Shown here piece by piece: positions 44,574 to 54,167 of a stretch of DNA of 64,000 bases. The number at the start of each line of letters is the position of its first letter. The first letter of the stretch is position 1. Position numbers and translations under genes: made by a program. Source of the DNA: Bacillus sp. N1-1. GTDB lineage: Bacteria; Bacillota; Bacilli; Bacillales; Guptibacillaceae. Below the pieces are notes generated by a model. That model saw only the letters and a program-made list of their open reading frames with translations, was not told where the DNA came from and did no database searches. The stretch covers positions 3,286,001-3,350,000 of the forward strand of contig NZ_CP046564.1 of NCBI RefSeq assembly GCF_009818105.1. The letters are read 5' to 3'.

Positions 44574-45599
44574 CTAACATGAACTTCGTATTTCTAAGCT
44601 TGATGGCAAGCTCACACGTGAAGATTCTTTCTGAGGATTTTCTAAACGAGCGAGCAACAATTCCGCTGCTTTTTCTCCTATTTCATGAATCGGCTGTTTA
44701 ATAATGGTTAACGGTGGATTGGTCGCTTCTGTCCATTCATAGTTATCATAGCCAATAACAGCCATCTCTTCAGGGACTTGAATTTTGCTTTTATTTAACG
44801 TAACGACTGAACCTAATGTTAGGATGTTGTTCCCGATCATGACCGCCGTGCATTTGGATTGCTCAAGTAAAAACGCCATAGCCTTTTTGCCAGCTTCCAA
44901 TGAGGCTTCGTCGATCACAATCATTGATTCATCAACCTGAAGATTGTTTTCTAATAAAGCATGCTTATATCCTCTAAGCCGTTCATCACTCGTCGTTAGG
45001 CCAAGTGGTCCGGATATATATCCGATTCTTTGATGTCCCTTATGAATTAAATGATTCATCGCCTCATAAGTGCCTTTGAAGTTATCGACAAGCACACAGT
45101 CACAATCAATACCCTCTGGCTTTCGATCAATAAATACAATAGGTAACTGATCTTCAAATTCTTTTAAATAGCTGTGATCTCCGTATGTTGGAGCCATAAT
45201 TAATCCATCAATCATTTGGTTTTTAAACATATTGATTTGTTGAATCTCATTCTCAATTTCTTCGTTTGAATTACTTAAAATTAACTGATAGCCAATTTCC
45301 TTAAGCTTCTTCTCAATGCTGTGAGCAATTGACATAAAGAAAAAACCCGAGGTATCCATTTCTTTAGCAGGAATGATCAAACCGATCGTTTTTGAACTGC
45401 TGCTTCGAAGACTTCTAGCTACGAAGTTGGGACTGTAGTTAAGATCCCGCATAGCCTGATATACCTTTTTCTTCGTATTTTCAGAAACATACCTCGTGCC
45501 GTTAATAACGTGAGAAACGGTGGCCGTAGAGACACCTGCTTTTTGAGCGACATCTTTCATTTTTGAACGCATATTGCTTCCATCTTTAACGGTGCCCAT
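44574..45599 (-). CDS. LacI-family repressor of the fructan locus
   Basis: A 341-residue LacI/GalR regulator. The helix-turn-helix and hinge are clear (MKDVAQKAGVSTATVSHVINGTRYVSENTKKKV... then SPNFVARSLRS), followed by a periplasmic-binding-like sensor domain. The hinge sequence ARSL fits the LacI minor-groove Leu. Its own promoter contains GTAATCGATTAC-type palindromes, which recur before the ABC operon, so it probably represses both, and a fructose oligosaccharide is the likely inducer. The start codon (ATG at 45599) follows AGGTGA by 8 bases; internal ATGs nearby are possible. Confidence 0.92.
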   Translation of the reverse strand: MGTVKDGSNMRSKMKDVAQKAGVSTATVSHVINGTRYVSENTKKKVYQAMRDLNYSPNFVARSLRSSSSKTIGLIIPAKEMDTSGFFFMSIAHSIEKKLKEIGYQLILSNSNEEIENEIQQINMFKNQMIDGLIMAPTYGDHSYLKEFEDQLPIVFIDRKPEGIDCDCVLVDNFKGTYEAMNHLIHKGHQRIGYISGPLGLTTSDERLRGYKHALLENNLQVDESMIVIDEASLEAGKKAMAFLLEQSKCTAVMIGNNILTLGSVVTLNKSKIQVPEEMAVIGYDNYEWTEATNPPLTIIKQPIHEIGEKAAELLLARLENPQKESSRVSLPSSLEIRSSC

Positions 45600-45658
45600 A
45601 TCTTTTTCACCTACTTATCAAATTACTCGCTCCTTTAAAGCTGCGAATCACATGACGC

Positions 45659-45720
45659 GTAATCGATTACGTTACTTTTTATAAAAGAAGCTCTCAAAAA
45701 GAGCTTAAGTAAACGATTAC
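45659..45720. promoter_or_regulatory. Two LacI-type operators before the lacI gene
   Basis: GTAATCGATTAC (45659-45670) is a perfect palindrome, and GTAAACGATTAC (45709-45720) has one changed pair. The second lies about 10-20 bases after the predicted start of transcription; the first overlaps the leader. The same motif recurs before the ABC operon. Confidence 0.75.
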
Positions 45721-45736
45721 GTATACTATAACATTA

Positions 45737-45765
45737 ATTATAGTTATTAAAGTAAGCGCTGTCAA
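45737..45765 (-). promoter_or_regulatory. Sigma-A promoter with overlapping cre-like site, lacI-yesL-GH32 unit
   Basis: Read leftwards: TTGACA (45765-45760), 17-base spacer, TATAAT (45742-45737), a perfect consensus pair. AAGTAAGCGCTGTCA at 45750-45764 matches the CcpA cre consensus with one mismatch and covers the spacer and -35, so glucose repression by blocking polymerase is likely. Confidence 0.8.
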
Positions 45766-45813
45766 TTAACTTTCTATATTATATAAAAAGAGTATATTTC
45801 TACAAGAACGAGC

Positions 45814-48800
45814 TTAATTCCCGTTTATAATACTTGCTTTATTTAACTGATAGATAGCTAAAGATTTCATGGTTACTTCACCATCGAGTGCGTACAGCTC
45901 TACCTGATCACTCGTTAGATTTGGAAAGATTTGATCTGAGAACACGACCTGACCATCATTCCCGAAAACTTCAATAGAAGATCGATCAACAAGTAAATGG
46001 AGTGTAACTATTTCATTAGAAGGCATCATAACTGCTTCATGCTTAGCACCAAAAGAATTGCTAAAACTTGTATCACCAGAGTTAGAACGATCTAAAGATA
46101 ACGTAGAATTTGTCATGTCGTAACTCACTTTTGTGAATTCGTCATGACCTACCCGAACTTTAAAACCAAATTCTTTCGCCGTTGATTGATCTGTTTGAAA
46201 TTTAGCAACAATTTCTAACGTATCTCCTTTCACGTCTGATAATAGATTCTCACCCGGTACAACAACTTCATTCGTCCAATAACTTTCTTCCCCTCTCAAA
46301 CTCTGAAGCTCACTGACAGGAGTTTGAACGAGGCGAACACCTAAATTCGAAATACTTTTCAAATTTAATTCCTTAGGGATGGTCATTTTGCTTCGCCAAA
46401 TAGAAGTTGGAATCGCTTGACCGTACTCCCAATTATTCATCCACCCCATCGCAATTCGACGCCTATCAGGCGTATGATTAAAGGTTAGCGGAGCATAATA
46501 GTCAGCCCCAAAATCGGAAACTAGTATGGTACTCGCTAAATTGTCATTACGAAAGGTCGTTCCATCAAAATCTCCAATAAAATATTGTACACCTGACCCA
46601 CCAGCAGGGGCACCTTTACTAAGACTTACCTGCATCACCCATTTAGTGTTGTTTGGATCACCATCTACAGGTAATGGGAAAAGATCTGGAACTTCCCAAA
46701 CGCCTTCATGCGATCCTTGATTTTCACCAAAGTCACTCGCAAATGTCCAATCTTTCATGTCCTCCGAATGATAGATTCGAACAAATTGCTTTTGGAATTT
46801 ATCTTCCACTGCAAGCAGCATCACCCATTGATTTGATTCTTCATGCCAGAACACTTTCGGATCTCTGAATACTGAAAATTGGTCGATGTTTGTTAGGACT
46901 GGGTTTCCCGCATACTTCTGCCATGAGCGACCGTTATCATTGCTGTAAGCGAGACTTTGACTTTGATTCCCGCCTTTTTCATGCGTAAACATCGCCACCA
47001 TGGCATCTTTCCCAAACCCAGCCGTATTGTCTTTATCAACGACAACACTACCTGACCATATAAATCCGTTCTCATCTTCTTCTAGTGCAGTTGGCAGACG
47101 TTTCCAGTTTACTAAATCCGTACTAACCGCATGCCCCCAATTCATTGGTCCCCATGTTATGCCAGTCGGATTATACTGATAAAACACATGGTATTCACCG
47201 TTATGATAAACAAGCCCATTAGGGTCATTCATCCAATTTTTTTCGGGAGTATAATGAAACTGTGAACGATACTTTTCGTATCGCTCACTTGTTAAAAGAT
47301 CCTCTTCTGAATTGAATACATGAAAATCATCAACATTGATATGGCCCCATCCACCGGTAGCCTTGTCCACCACCTTGATAAATACCTCTTCACCTATATA
47401 AGAAGAAGCGTCCCAGTATACCCTTTTATACTGTTCACTTTCTGTACCGGTTGATTTAAAGAGCTCCTTCCCATCAGCCGCACTTACGAGAGACGCATAT
47501 AAGTGATCACTACTTTTTCCTCCCCCAATCAAAAAGTCAATCCACCCACTTCCATAGAGTGTAAAGGGCTCTGATTGCATTTCACCTATTTGTGCGTCTC
47601 CACCATCCTTGAAGTTCCACAAGTGATACGCGTCTTGATGATTGAAGCAACAGTCCCACTCCCACTCTTCATCCTGCGTTACATCTTGGTCACTAAAGGC
47701 TTCCCCAGTAACCGTCCATCCGCTCAAGTCTCCCGTCTCAAAATTGGGGTTCGCTATCGTTACTTTATGCGGAGGCTTCACAGGAGCATTCACATCATCA
47801 ATGCTAATGTGACCCCATGAACCTTTGGAACGATCAACAACCTTTAGATAAACTTGCTCTCCAATGTAGTTAGAAACATCCCACTTAACTCGGGTATAAC
47901 CTTCCTGGTTCCCCCCACTTACTTTCATTAGCTCTTTCCCATCTGAACTTCTTACTAGTGCAACGTAAAGGTTATAAATATCGTTCCCTCCAGAAACAAG
48001 GAAATCGATTTGTCCATTTCCTCCAAGCGTGAATTTCTGTGAACGTATCGTTCCAGTCTCGGCATCATCACCGTTATGAACACCATAAAGATGATAGCGA
48101 CCATTTTGATTGAATGGACCTCCCCACCCCCAATCATCAGCAGACGTTACATCAAGATCGCTAAAGGCATCGCCTTCCATAACGGTCCAACCCGTTAAGT
48201 TACCTGCTTCAAAATCATGATTCACTAACTCATCATGAGCGGGCTCGTCAACGACGGTAATCTCACTCGTTGCCGTATGACCTCCGTCTCTTGTTTCAGC
48301 TTTAATCGTAGCATTGCCTGGAGAATGAGCCGTAACTTTTCCATTCACAACAGTGGCAACGCTCGGATTACTTGAAGTCCAACGAACCTCTTTATTCGTT
48401 GCTTGAGCTGGCGTCACTTCAGGTGTTAGTCGTTCTGTATCTCCAACAATTAATTCTAACGAACCTGGATTGAGTGATACCCCACTAGCGTTCACCTTTT
48501 CATACGCGGAATTCATTTTCCAAACCTTTAAAGACTTTACCGTGACGGATTCACTTTGATCATTCGCCCAGAGCTGCACACCTTTCGCATCGTCTCTCGT
48601 CGGATAGGCTCTTGTTGTTAACCCTTTTCGTTCATTTAAATAAGCATTGATCTCGGAACGGTCCACGTACACATGTAGATTGATCGTCTCCGAATCAATA
48701 TCTACCTCTCCTCCCTGGTACCATTTTTCCACATCGGGATCAAGACTTGATTTGGTTCGGTTCACCCAAAATTCCTTGCTACTTTCTTTGTAATACACAA

Positions 48801-51798
48801 TCGTTTCTTCTTCGCCATTCGGTGAACGTCTTAAGCTAATCCCCGCTTCATTAGCGGAGCCATTGTCTAGTTCTACCTGGATCTCAAGCATGTCGCCTTC
48901 TATGTTGGAAAGAAGTTGATTTGCTTCTTCAATAGACGTGTCCGATGTAAGATTAATAAGCTCTTCGCCTCGTAATTCGTTCAATTCTTGGATCGGCTTC
49001 ATCCCTAACTTTCCGTCATCTCGATAAAAAACCTCTGTTGGCAAACCATAATTATGAGCATACCCCGCATCATAATCGTCGTTTGCCGGACGCCTCCCCT
49101 GCGTAATGCTATGAATGACGGTTCTCCCATCAGGCGTTACCATTCCAGCCGGCCCAGTAAAATGGTCTCCAACATCGAGTAGTTGAGGCGTTTCATTATC
49201 TGGTGTGAACTTAGCCGTCTCAGGATTCCATGTCCCAATCCAATAGTACGTATACCTCGACTGATACTCTTCTCTTTCCATTTTGGCAGGGTTGATTAAA
49301 AAGATATGTTTCCCACTATCGCCTAATGGTAATAAAATCGGCAACTCCCATACGCGTCCAGTTTCGGGATAGGTTCCATAATCTCCAACGAATAAGTCTC
49401 CTTCGAAGGTCCAATCTTCAAAACTAGAATCCTTTGAAGAATACACAAGAGCGGTACCCCCGACTGCTTTGCCATCAGATCCTTCTTTACCAGAAGTGAC
49501 TAGCATGTACCAGGTGTCACCATCCTTAAAGACGTAAGGATCTCGAAATTCACCCATTATTCCCTGTCCTTCTTCTTGATCTAGAATCACTTCTGAATTC
49601 TTTTCCCATCGATTAAGATCGTTATCACCATCCTGCAAAAACGTACTTCTTGCTAAATTAATGCGCTGATTAGGCTGATCACGGTCATCCCCCGCTGTAT
49701 AGAAAACAACTGGCACACCGTTATCATCAACGACAGCACCACCCGCCCATGCCCCCTCTGGATCAACATCATATCGCCCGGGGATAACAGCATCGTCAAC
49801 ATCTCTCCAATGAACCATGTCATCACTTACAAGATGCCCCCAGCGAATATGATTCCAGTAAGGTCCTCTAGGATTACTCTGATAGAACACATGGTATTGA
49901 CCATTAAAATAAATGGGACCACCTGGTTCATTTCCCCAATGATTTGGAGGAGACATGTGAAACTGCGGGCGGTGTTGATCGTCCGCTAAGAGACTTCGAT
50001 CGGTTTTTACATCAGCGGTTGGTAGATTACCATTTAAAACGCTTACATAAGATTCGTAGGAATCTTTTACATTCCCAGCACTCAAGGCCTGATTGTAAAT
50101 TTTCACTTCATCCATAAGCCCACTAAACATATTTAAATCAAAGCCATACAACCACATACCATCATTGTTTTTTCCGATCAACAAATCTCTTACACTCGGT
50201 TTAATCGCAGCTCCAGCATCAAATTTTCGTGATGATACCTTTTCACCATTCTGGTATAGAATAGCTTCTCCAGTTGTGCTATCATACGTTGCGACGACGT
50301 AAGACCACTCATTTAAAGGGAGTAGTGTATCTGACATCACTTCATGCCAATCGTCTCCAGTACCAAACTGTAACCCCCACGTACCATGTCGAAAATTCCC
50401 TAGTATGAATCCTTCTTTCTTTTCCCGGTTATGCTGATTAACGATTGCAGATAAGCGACCTTCGTCTCCATGTTCAAAATTCCTTGGAGCCACCCAGGCT
50501 TCAACCGTTATAGCTTCTTTAGGGGCTGGTAGTTTAGTAGGACTATGCGTAACCCAGGTGGAATACCCATCAAATAGTAAAGCACCGTTTGAAATGCCAT
50601 CATCCTTCCACAGTGGATCCTGTCCCTCCTGAAAGACTCCCTTACTAAGATGGTAATCAATTAAGTTAGTTTCACCCGTTACTTGCTCGAGTGTATCCTT
50701 ACCTGTACCTTCATCTAAACTCCAGTGAGCGATTAACCCATCAGCAAACTTAGAATTGTTCGTTCGAAAATCATCAACATTTATGTGTCCCCAGGCACCT
50801 TTAGCATTATCTACGATTTTAATCATTACTTCTTCACCGATATAATCTGAAACATCCCAATAAACGCGTTGGTATTTTTCAGTATCTCGCCCGGTTTCTT
50901 TTCGCAACTCTTTTCCATCAGAAATTCTTATTAGAGCAACATATAGATTCTCCTCATCATTCCCTCCTCCAATAAGAAAATCAATTCCGCCATTTTGATC
51001 GATCGTAAATGGCTCTGAGTGCAGCTCGCCTACTTGATCGTCTCCACCATCGTTAAAATTCCATAAATGGTAGCGCCCCTCATGCAAAAATTCATCTCCT
51101 TCACTCCACTCTTCTTCATGAACAAGGCTCTCCGGACCAAACGCATCTCCGCTTACAATCTCCCATCCCCTTATTTCGTAAGGCGCTAGCGCAGTATATT
51201 CGAAATCATGATTATAAATAGAAGGCTCCACATGGTCATGTAAGGAAGGGGTCGCAGGAACATTCACATCATCAAGATTGATATGCCCCGTAGTCGTTGA
51301 ATCAACAACCTTAATCCTAACGACTGTACCTATATGAGCGGAGGCATCCCAACTCTTCTTGGAATATGTATCTGTTCCAGTCCCTGTTTCCTTCATTAAT
51401 TCTACTCCGTCTGATTCTCTAACGAGAGAGATCGATAAGTGATCCGCATCTGAATCTCCCCCTGTAAGAAAATCAATCTGACCATCTCCCCCAAGAGTAA
51501 AGGTTTCAGACTGCATGACCCCAACTTTTGAATCGTCCCCTCGCCCTCCCCATATATGCCAGAAGTTCTTTTGATTAAAGGTTTGTTTATCCCAATAGTG
51601 AGATTCATCCGTTACATCTTTCACATTGAACGCGTTACCACTTACAATTTTCCAACCCGTTAAATCACCTGTTTCAAAACTTGGGTTTGTAATGGTTGTT
51701 TGAGCATGAACAGGGTTCGAAATATTCATTGGAATAAGGCTACTTATAACTAATAAGACAGTCAGAGAAACCACTTTCAACCTACAGCGATTGAGCAT
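45814..51798 (-). CDS. Giant secreted fructan-degrading protein with two GH32 domains and four CBM66-like modules
   Basis: 1994 residues. Order: signal peptide (1-32, cut near VHAQ), CBM66-like modules at about 34-180 and 190-345, LamG/concanavalin-like module (353-580), GH32 domain 1 (610-1100), Big_2 Ig-like module (1107-1187), CBM66-like modules at 1190-1343 and 1347-1493, and GH32 domain 2 (1510-1990). Domain 2 has WMNDPNG, FRDPK and WEVPD, the standard catalytic set. Domain 1 reads HWGNEPGG in place of WMNDPNG, with FRDP and WELP kept, so its nucleophile position is Glu. CBM66 binds the terminal fructose of levan. There is no LPXTG or membrane anchor. It probably attacks levan or mixed fructans outside the cell; the product mix of domain 1 is uncertain. 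Confidence 0.9.
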   Translation of the reverse strand: MLNRCRLKVVSLTVLLVISSLIPMNISNPVHAQTTITNPSFETGDLTGWKIVSGNAFNVKDVTDESHYWDKQTFNQKNFWHIWGGRGDDSKVGVMQSETFTLGGDGQIDFLTGGDSDADHLSISLVRESDGVELMKETGTGTDTYSKKSWDASAHIGTVVRIKVVDSTTTGHINLDDVNVPATPSLHDHVEPSIYNHDFEYTALAPYEIRGWEIVSGDAFGPESLVHEEEWSEGDEFLHEGRYHLWNFNDGGDDQVGELHSEPFTIDQNGGIDFLIGGGNDEENLYVALIRISDGKELRKETGRDTEKYQRVYWDVSDYIGEEVMIKIVDNAKGAWGHINVDDFRTNNSKFADGLIAHWSLDEGTGKDTLEQVTGETNLIDYHLSKGVFQEGQDPLWKDDGISNGALLFDGYSTWVTHSPTKLPAPKEAITVEAWVAPRNFEHGDEGRLSAIVNQHNREKKEGFILGNFRHGTWGLQFGTGDDWHEVMSDTLLPLNEWSYVVATYDSTTGEAILYQNGEKVSSRKFDAGAAIKPSVRDLLIGKNNDGMWLYGFDLNMFSGLMDEVKIYNQALSAGNVKDSYESYVSVLNGNLPTADVKTDRSLLADDQHRPQFHMSPPNHWGNEPGGPIYFNGQYHVFYQSNPRGPYWNHIRWGHLVSDDMVHWRDVDDAVIPGRYDVDPEGAWAGGAVVDDNGVPVVFYTAGDDRDQPNQRINLARSTFLQDGDNDLNRWEKNSEVILDQEEGQGIMGEFRDPYVFKDGDTWYMLVTSGKEGSDGKAVGGTALVYSSKDSSFEDWTFEGDLFVGDYGTYPETGRVWELPILLPLGDSGKHIFLINPAKMEREEYQSRYTYYWIGTWNPETAKFTPDNETPQLLDVGDHFTGPAGMVTPDGRTVIHSITQGRRPANDDYDAGYAHNYGLPTEVFYRDDGKLGMKPIQELNELRGEELINLTSDTSIEEANQLLSNIEGDMLEIQVELDNGSANEAGISLRRSPNGEEETIVYYKESSKEFWVNRTKSSLDPDVEKWYQGGEVDIDSETINLHVYVDRSEINAYLNERKGLTTRAYPTRDDAKGVQLWANDQSESVTVKSLKVWKMNSAYEKVNASGVSLNPGSLELIVGDTERLTPEVTPAQATNKEVRWTSSNPSVATVVNGKVTAHSPGNATIKAETRDGGHTATSEITVVDEPAHDELVNHDFEAGNLTGWTVMEGDAFSDLDVTSADDWGWGGPFNQNGRYHLYGVHNGDDAETGTIRSQKFTLGGNGQIDFLVSGGNDIYNLYVALVRSSDGKELMKVSGGNQEGYTRVKWDVSNYIGEQVYLKVVDRSKGSWGHISIDDVNAPVKPPHKVTIANPNFETGDLSGWTVTGEAFSDQDVTQDEEWEWDCCFNHQDAYHLWNFKDGGDAQIGEMQSEPFTLYGSGWIDFLIGGGKSSDHLYASLVSAADGKELFKSTGTESEQYKRVYWDASSYIGEEVFIKVVDKATGGWGHINVDDFHVFNSEEDLLTSERYEKYRSQFHYTPEKNWMNDPNGLVYHNGEYHVFYQYNPTGITWGPMNWGHAVSTDLVNWKRLPTALEEDENGFIWSGSVVVDKDNTAGFGKDAMVAMFTHEKGGNQSQSLAYSNDNGRSWQKYAGNPVLTNIDQFSVFRDPKVFWHEESNQWVMLLAVEDKFQKQFVRIYHSEDMKDWTFASDFGENQGSHEGVWEVPDLFPLPVDGDPNNTKWVMQVSLSKGAPAGGSGVQYFIGDFDGTTFRNDNLASTILVSDFGADYYAPLTFNHTPDRRRIAMGWMNNWEYGQAIPTSIWRSKMTIPKELNLKSISNLGVRLVQTPVSELQSLRGEESYWTNEVVVPGENLLSDVKGDTLEIVAKFQTDQSTAKEFGFKVRVGHDEFTKVSYDMTNSTLSLDRSNSGDTSFSNSFGAKHEAVMMPSNEIVTLHLLVDRSSIEVFGNDGQVVFSDQIFPNLTSDQVELYALDGEVTMKSLAIYQLNKASIINGN

Positions 51799-51880
51799 GA
51801 GTTTGTAAAGCTCCCTTCAAAATAAGTGACTTATCCATTCGGGCAACTTGGGTTATAAGCTTTTGCATGAGCACAGAACA

Positions 51881-54097
51881 TTAAAACCCAGGCTTCATCT
51901 CCCAAACTTCCATCGACTTCACTGTTACCGAACCATTCGCCCATATTTCTAATCCTAATGCTTCGATATCAGGGTATACTCTCGTCGTTATACTTTTTAA
52001 TTCATTGGCATAGCACTCTACGATTGAACAATCGACGTAAATATGAAGCTTTAACTTCTCTCCATTTAGAAGGAGTTTTCCACTTTGAGGTTGGGCCGGG
52101 TTTGAACCATTCGTTTTCTTTTTAACATTCAACGTCTCTTCTTTACTGTTGTAGTAAAGGACCGTTCCGACATTCCCGCTATCAGACTTTAATACATTTA
52201 CGCCATATTCACTCGCAACTGCATCTTGAAATTCTACATAGATTTCAAGCATATTTCCTTTCACATGAGCTAAGATGTCATTGGTCTCTTCAACGGATAG
52301 GTTTTCTAACGAAACGAGTTTTTTCTTACGGAGCTTTGTTAATTCTTCGATCGGCTTAACGCCTAATCTTTCATCGTCTCGTAACCATAGTTGCACAGGA
52401 AGACCCCCATTATGTGCCCATCCTGCTTCATATTCATCTTTAAGCGACCGCCTTCCCTGGGCGATTGTAAACAAAAGCAAGCGTCCCGTTTTAGGATCAA
52501 TCATGGCACTTGGTCCAGTAAAATGAAAATCCCCAATATCAATAAGCTGCGGTTCTTTCTGATCTGGTATAAACCGATAACGCTGTTTATCCCATGTCCC
52601 AATCCAATAGAAAACTTCTACATCAGCATTTCTTCCAACAGGACTAATGATAAAAAGATGCTTCCCCTTTCCAAGCGGAAGTAAAATCGGCAGTTCCCAC
52701 ACTTCCCCTAAGAAAGGATACTCCTGATCTTTATCATCGTAGAGAAGACCTTTGCATCCCCAATCAACTAAATTATCAGAAGTGAAAAGAATCGCAGCTC
52801 CACTCACGCCTTCTATTCCAGTGCCGACGATTTGGTACCAGATCTCTCCTTCTTTCCATACAAAAGGATCTCGAAACCCATCATGATGCAGACCCATATG
52901 ATTAGGCTGAATCGTTACGGGTATGGGATGTTTTTTCCATTTCTTTAAATCGATATCTTGATTTTCCCTATACGTACTTCTCGCTAATCCTGTCATCTGA
53001 TTTGGCTTTTTTGATGAATTGCCTGCTGTAAAAAACAAAACAGGTAATCCATCTTCATCGTAAGCGGCATTTCCTGACCAAATGCCGTCTGGAGCTAAAT
53101 CATCTGCTTCTGTTTCAATGGCAATAGGTAAGTCGCGCCAATGCACCAGATCATCACTAACCCAGTGTCCCCACTGAATGTTGCCCCAATAAGGCCCCTG
53201 TGGATTATGCTGATAAAACAAATGGTACTTCCCTTTGAAATAAAGAGGCGCATGCGGCTCATTCATCCAATGACCAGGTGGTGTTAAATGAAACTGTGGG
53301 CGGTAAGGATCACGATCATAAACGCTTCTGTCGATCGCAATGTCTCGATAAGGTAAGGGCGGAATCTCTCCTTTATAAGCTAAAAGGTGATCTGTAAAAC
53401 TCTTTGTTATTTCAACTTCATTTAATGCTCGGTTATAGATTTTAATATCATCTAGTAAACCACTAAACATATTTAACGAAAACACGTTTTCAATCGTCAT
53501 CGCCTCGTTACTTTTACCGATTAAAAGCGCTTCATGACTTATAGACATGGACACGTCTTGACCGATTGTTTTCTCGGCAACTTTTTCACCATTTAAATAC
53601 AATTTGATATTTCCTTCTTGACCGTTAAAACTTGCCGCAAGATGCGACCACTTTGACTTAGGTATCGGAGAATTCTCAGCCCACACTTCGATCCATTCAC
53701 CATCTATACCAATCTGAAATCCCCATTTCCCATGCCTATGAACACCTAGAATAAACCCCTCATTCAATTCTCGATTATGTTGATTTACAATACCCGTCAG
53801 TCGCTCATCTTCAATTCCACCAAATGAACGTGGAGCTAACCAAGTCTCAATGGTAAACGCTTGATCTAATGAATGAATGCCTTCTTTTCGTTCAATCCAT
53901 GTTGAATAGCCATCAAATAGAAGGGCTTGGCCGTTGATTCCCTTTCGCCACTGTGGGTCATGAAGAGGTGAATTGGAACGACCTTTAAAAACATAGTGGA
54001 TCTTATCTTTATTGGAGCTATCCTGGACGAACTTCCCTTTGCCCTCAGAAAATGCCCAATGTGCTACTAATGATTTTTTCAACTTAACATTCGACAT
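51881..54097 (-). CDS. LamG-GH32 protein with the same Glu-variant active site
   Basis: 738 residues: a LamG-like module (about 5-245) followed by a GH32 domain (from about 265). The first motif reads HWMNEPHAP (about residues 275-283) instead of WMNDPNG, so the nucleophile position is Glu; FRDP and WELP are kept. The LamG-GH32 pair is closely similar to residues 353-1100 of the giant protein downstream, indicating duplication with loss of signal and CBM66 modules. I see no signal peptide, so it would act inside the cell on imported fructans. The ATG at 54095-54097 follows GGGAG by 8 bases. Confidence 0.88.
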   Translation of the reverse strand: MSNVKLKKSLVAHWAFSEGKGKFVQDSSNKDKIHYVFKGRSNSPLHDPQWRKGINGQALLFDGYSTWIERKEGIHSLDQAFTIETWLAPRSFGGIEDERLTGIVNQHNRELNEGFILGVHRHGKWGFQIGIDGEWIEVWAENSPIPKSKWSHLAASFNGQEGNIKLYLNGEKVAEKTIGQDVSMSISHEALLIGKSNEAMTIENVFSLNMFSGLLDDIKIYNRALNEVEITKSFTDHLLAYKGEIPPLPYRDIAIDRSVYDRDPYRPQFHLTPPGHWMNEPHAPLYFKGKYHLFYQHNPQGPYWGNIQWGHWVSDDLVHWRDLPIAIETEADDLAPDGIWSGNAAYDEDGLPVLFFTAGNSSKKPNQMTGLARSTYRENQDIDLKKWKKHPIPVTIQPNHMGLHHDGFRDPFVWKEGEIWYQIVGTGIEGVSGAAILFTSDNLVDWGCKGLLYDDKDQEYPFLGEVWELPILLPLGKGKHLFIISPVGRNADVEVFYWIGTWDKQRYRFIPDQKEPQLIDIGDFHFTGPSAMIDPKTGRLLLFTIAQGRRSLKDEYEAGWAHNGGLPVQLWLRDDERLGVKPIEELTKLRKKKLVSLENLSVEETNDILAHVKGNMLEIYVEFQDAVASEYGVNVLKSDSGNVGTVLYYNSKEETLNVKKKTNGSNPAQPQSGKLLLNGEKLKLHIYVDCSIVECYANELKSITTRVYPDIEALGLEIWANGSVTVKSMEVWEMKPGF

Positions 54098-54167
54098 CAA
54101 CCACACTCCCAATTTGTAAAGAAAGTTAGAACACGAGTGTTCTAACTTTCTCCATTGTGCTTATTCT

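Noticed and set aside
45688..45706. Inverted repeat AAGCTC...GAGCTT as a terminator for the giant GH32 gene
   Set aside because: The stem is only six pairs and lies about 110 bases past the stop, beyond the lacI promoter; it may be incidental or part of the leader.
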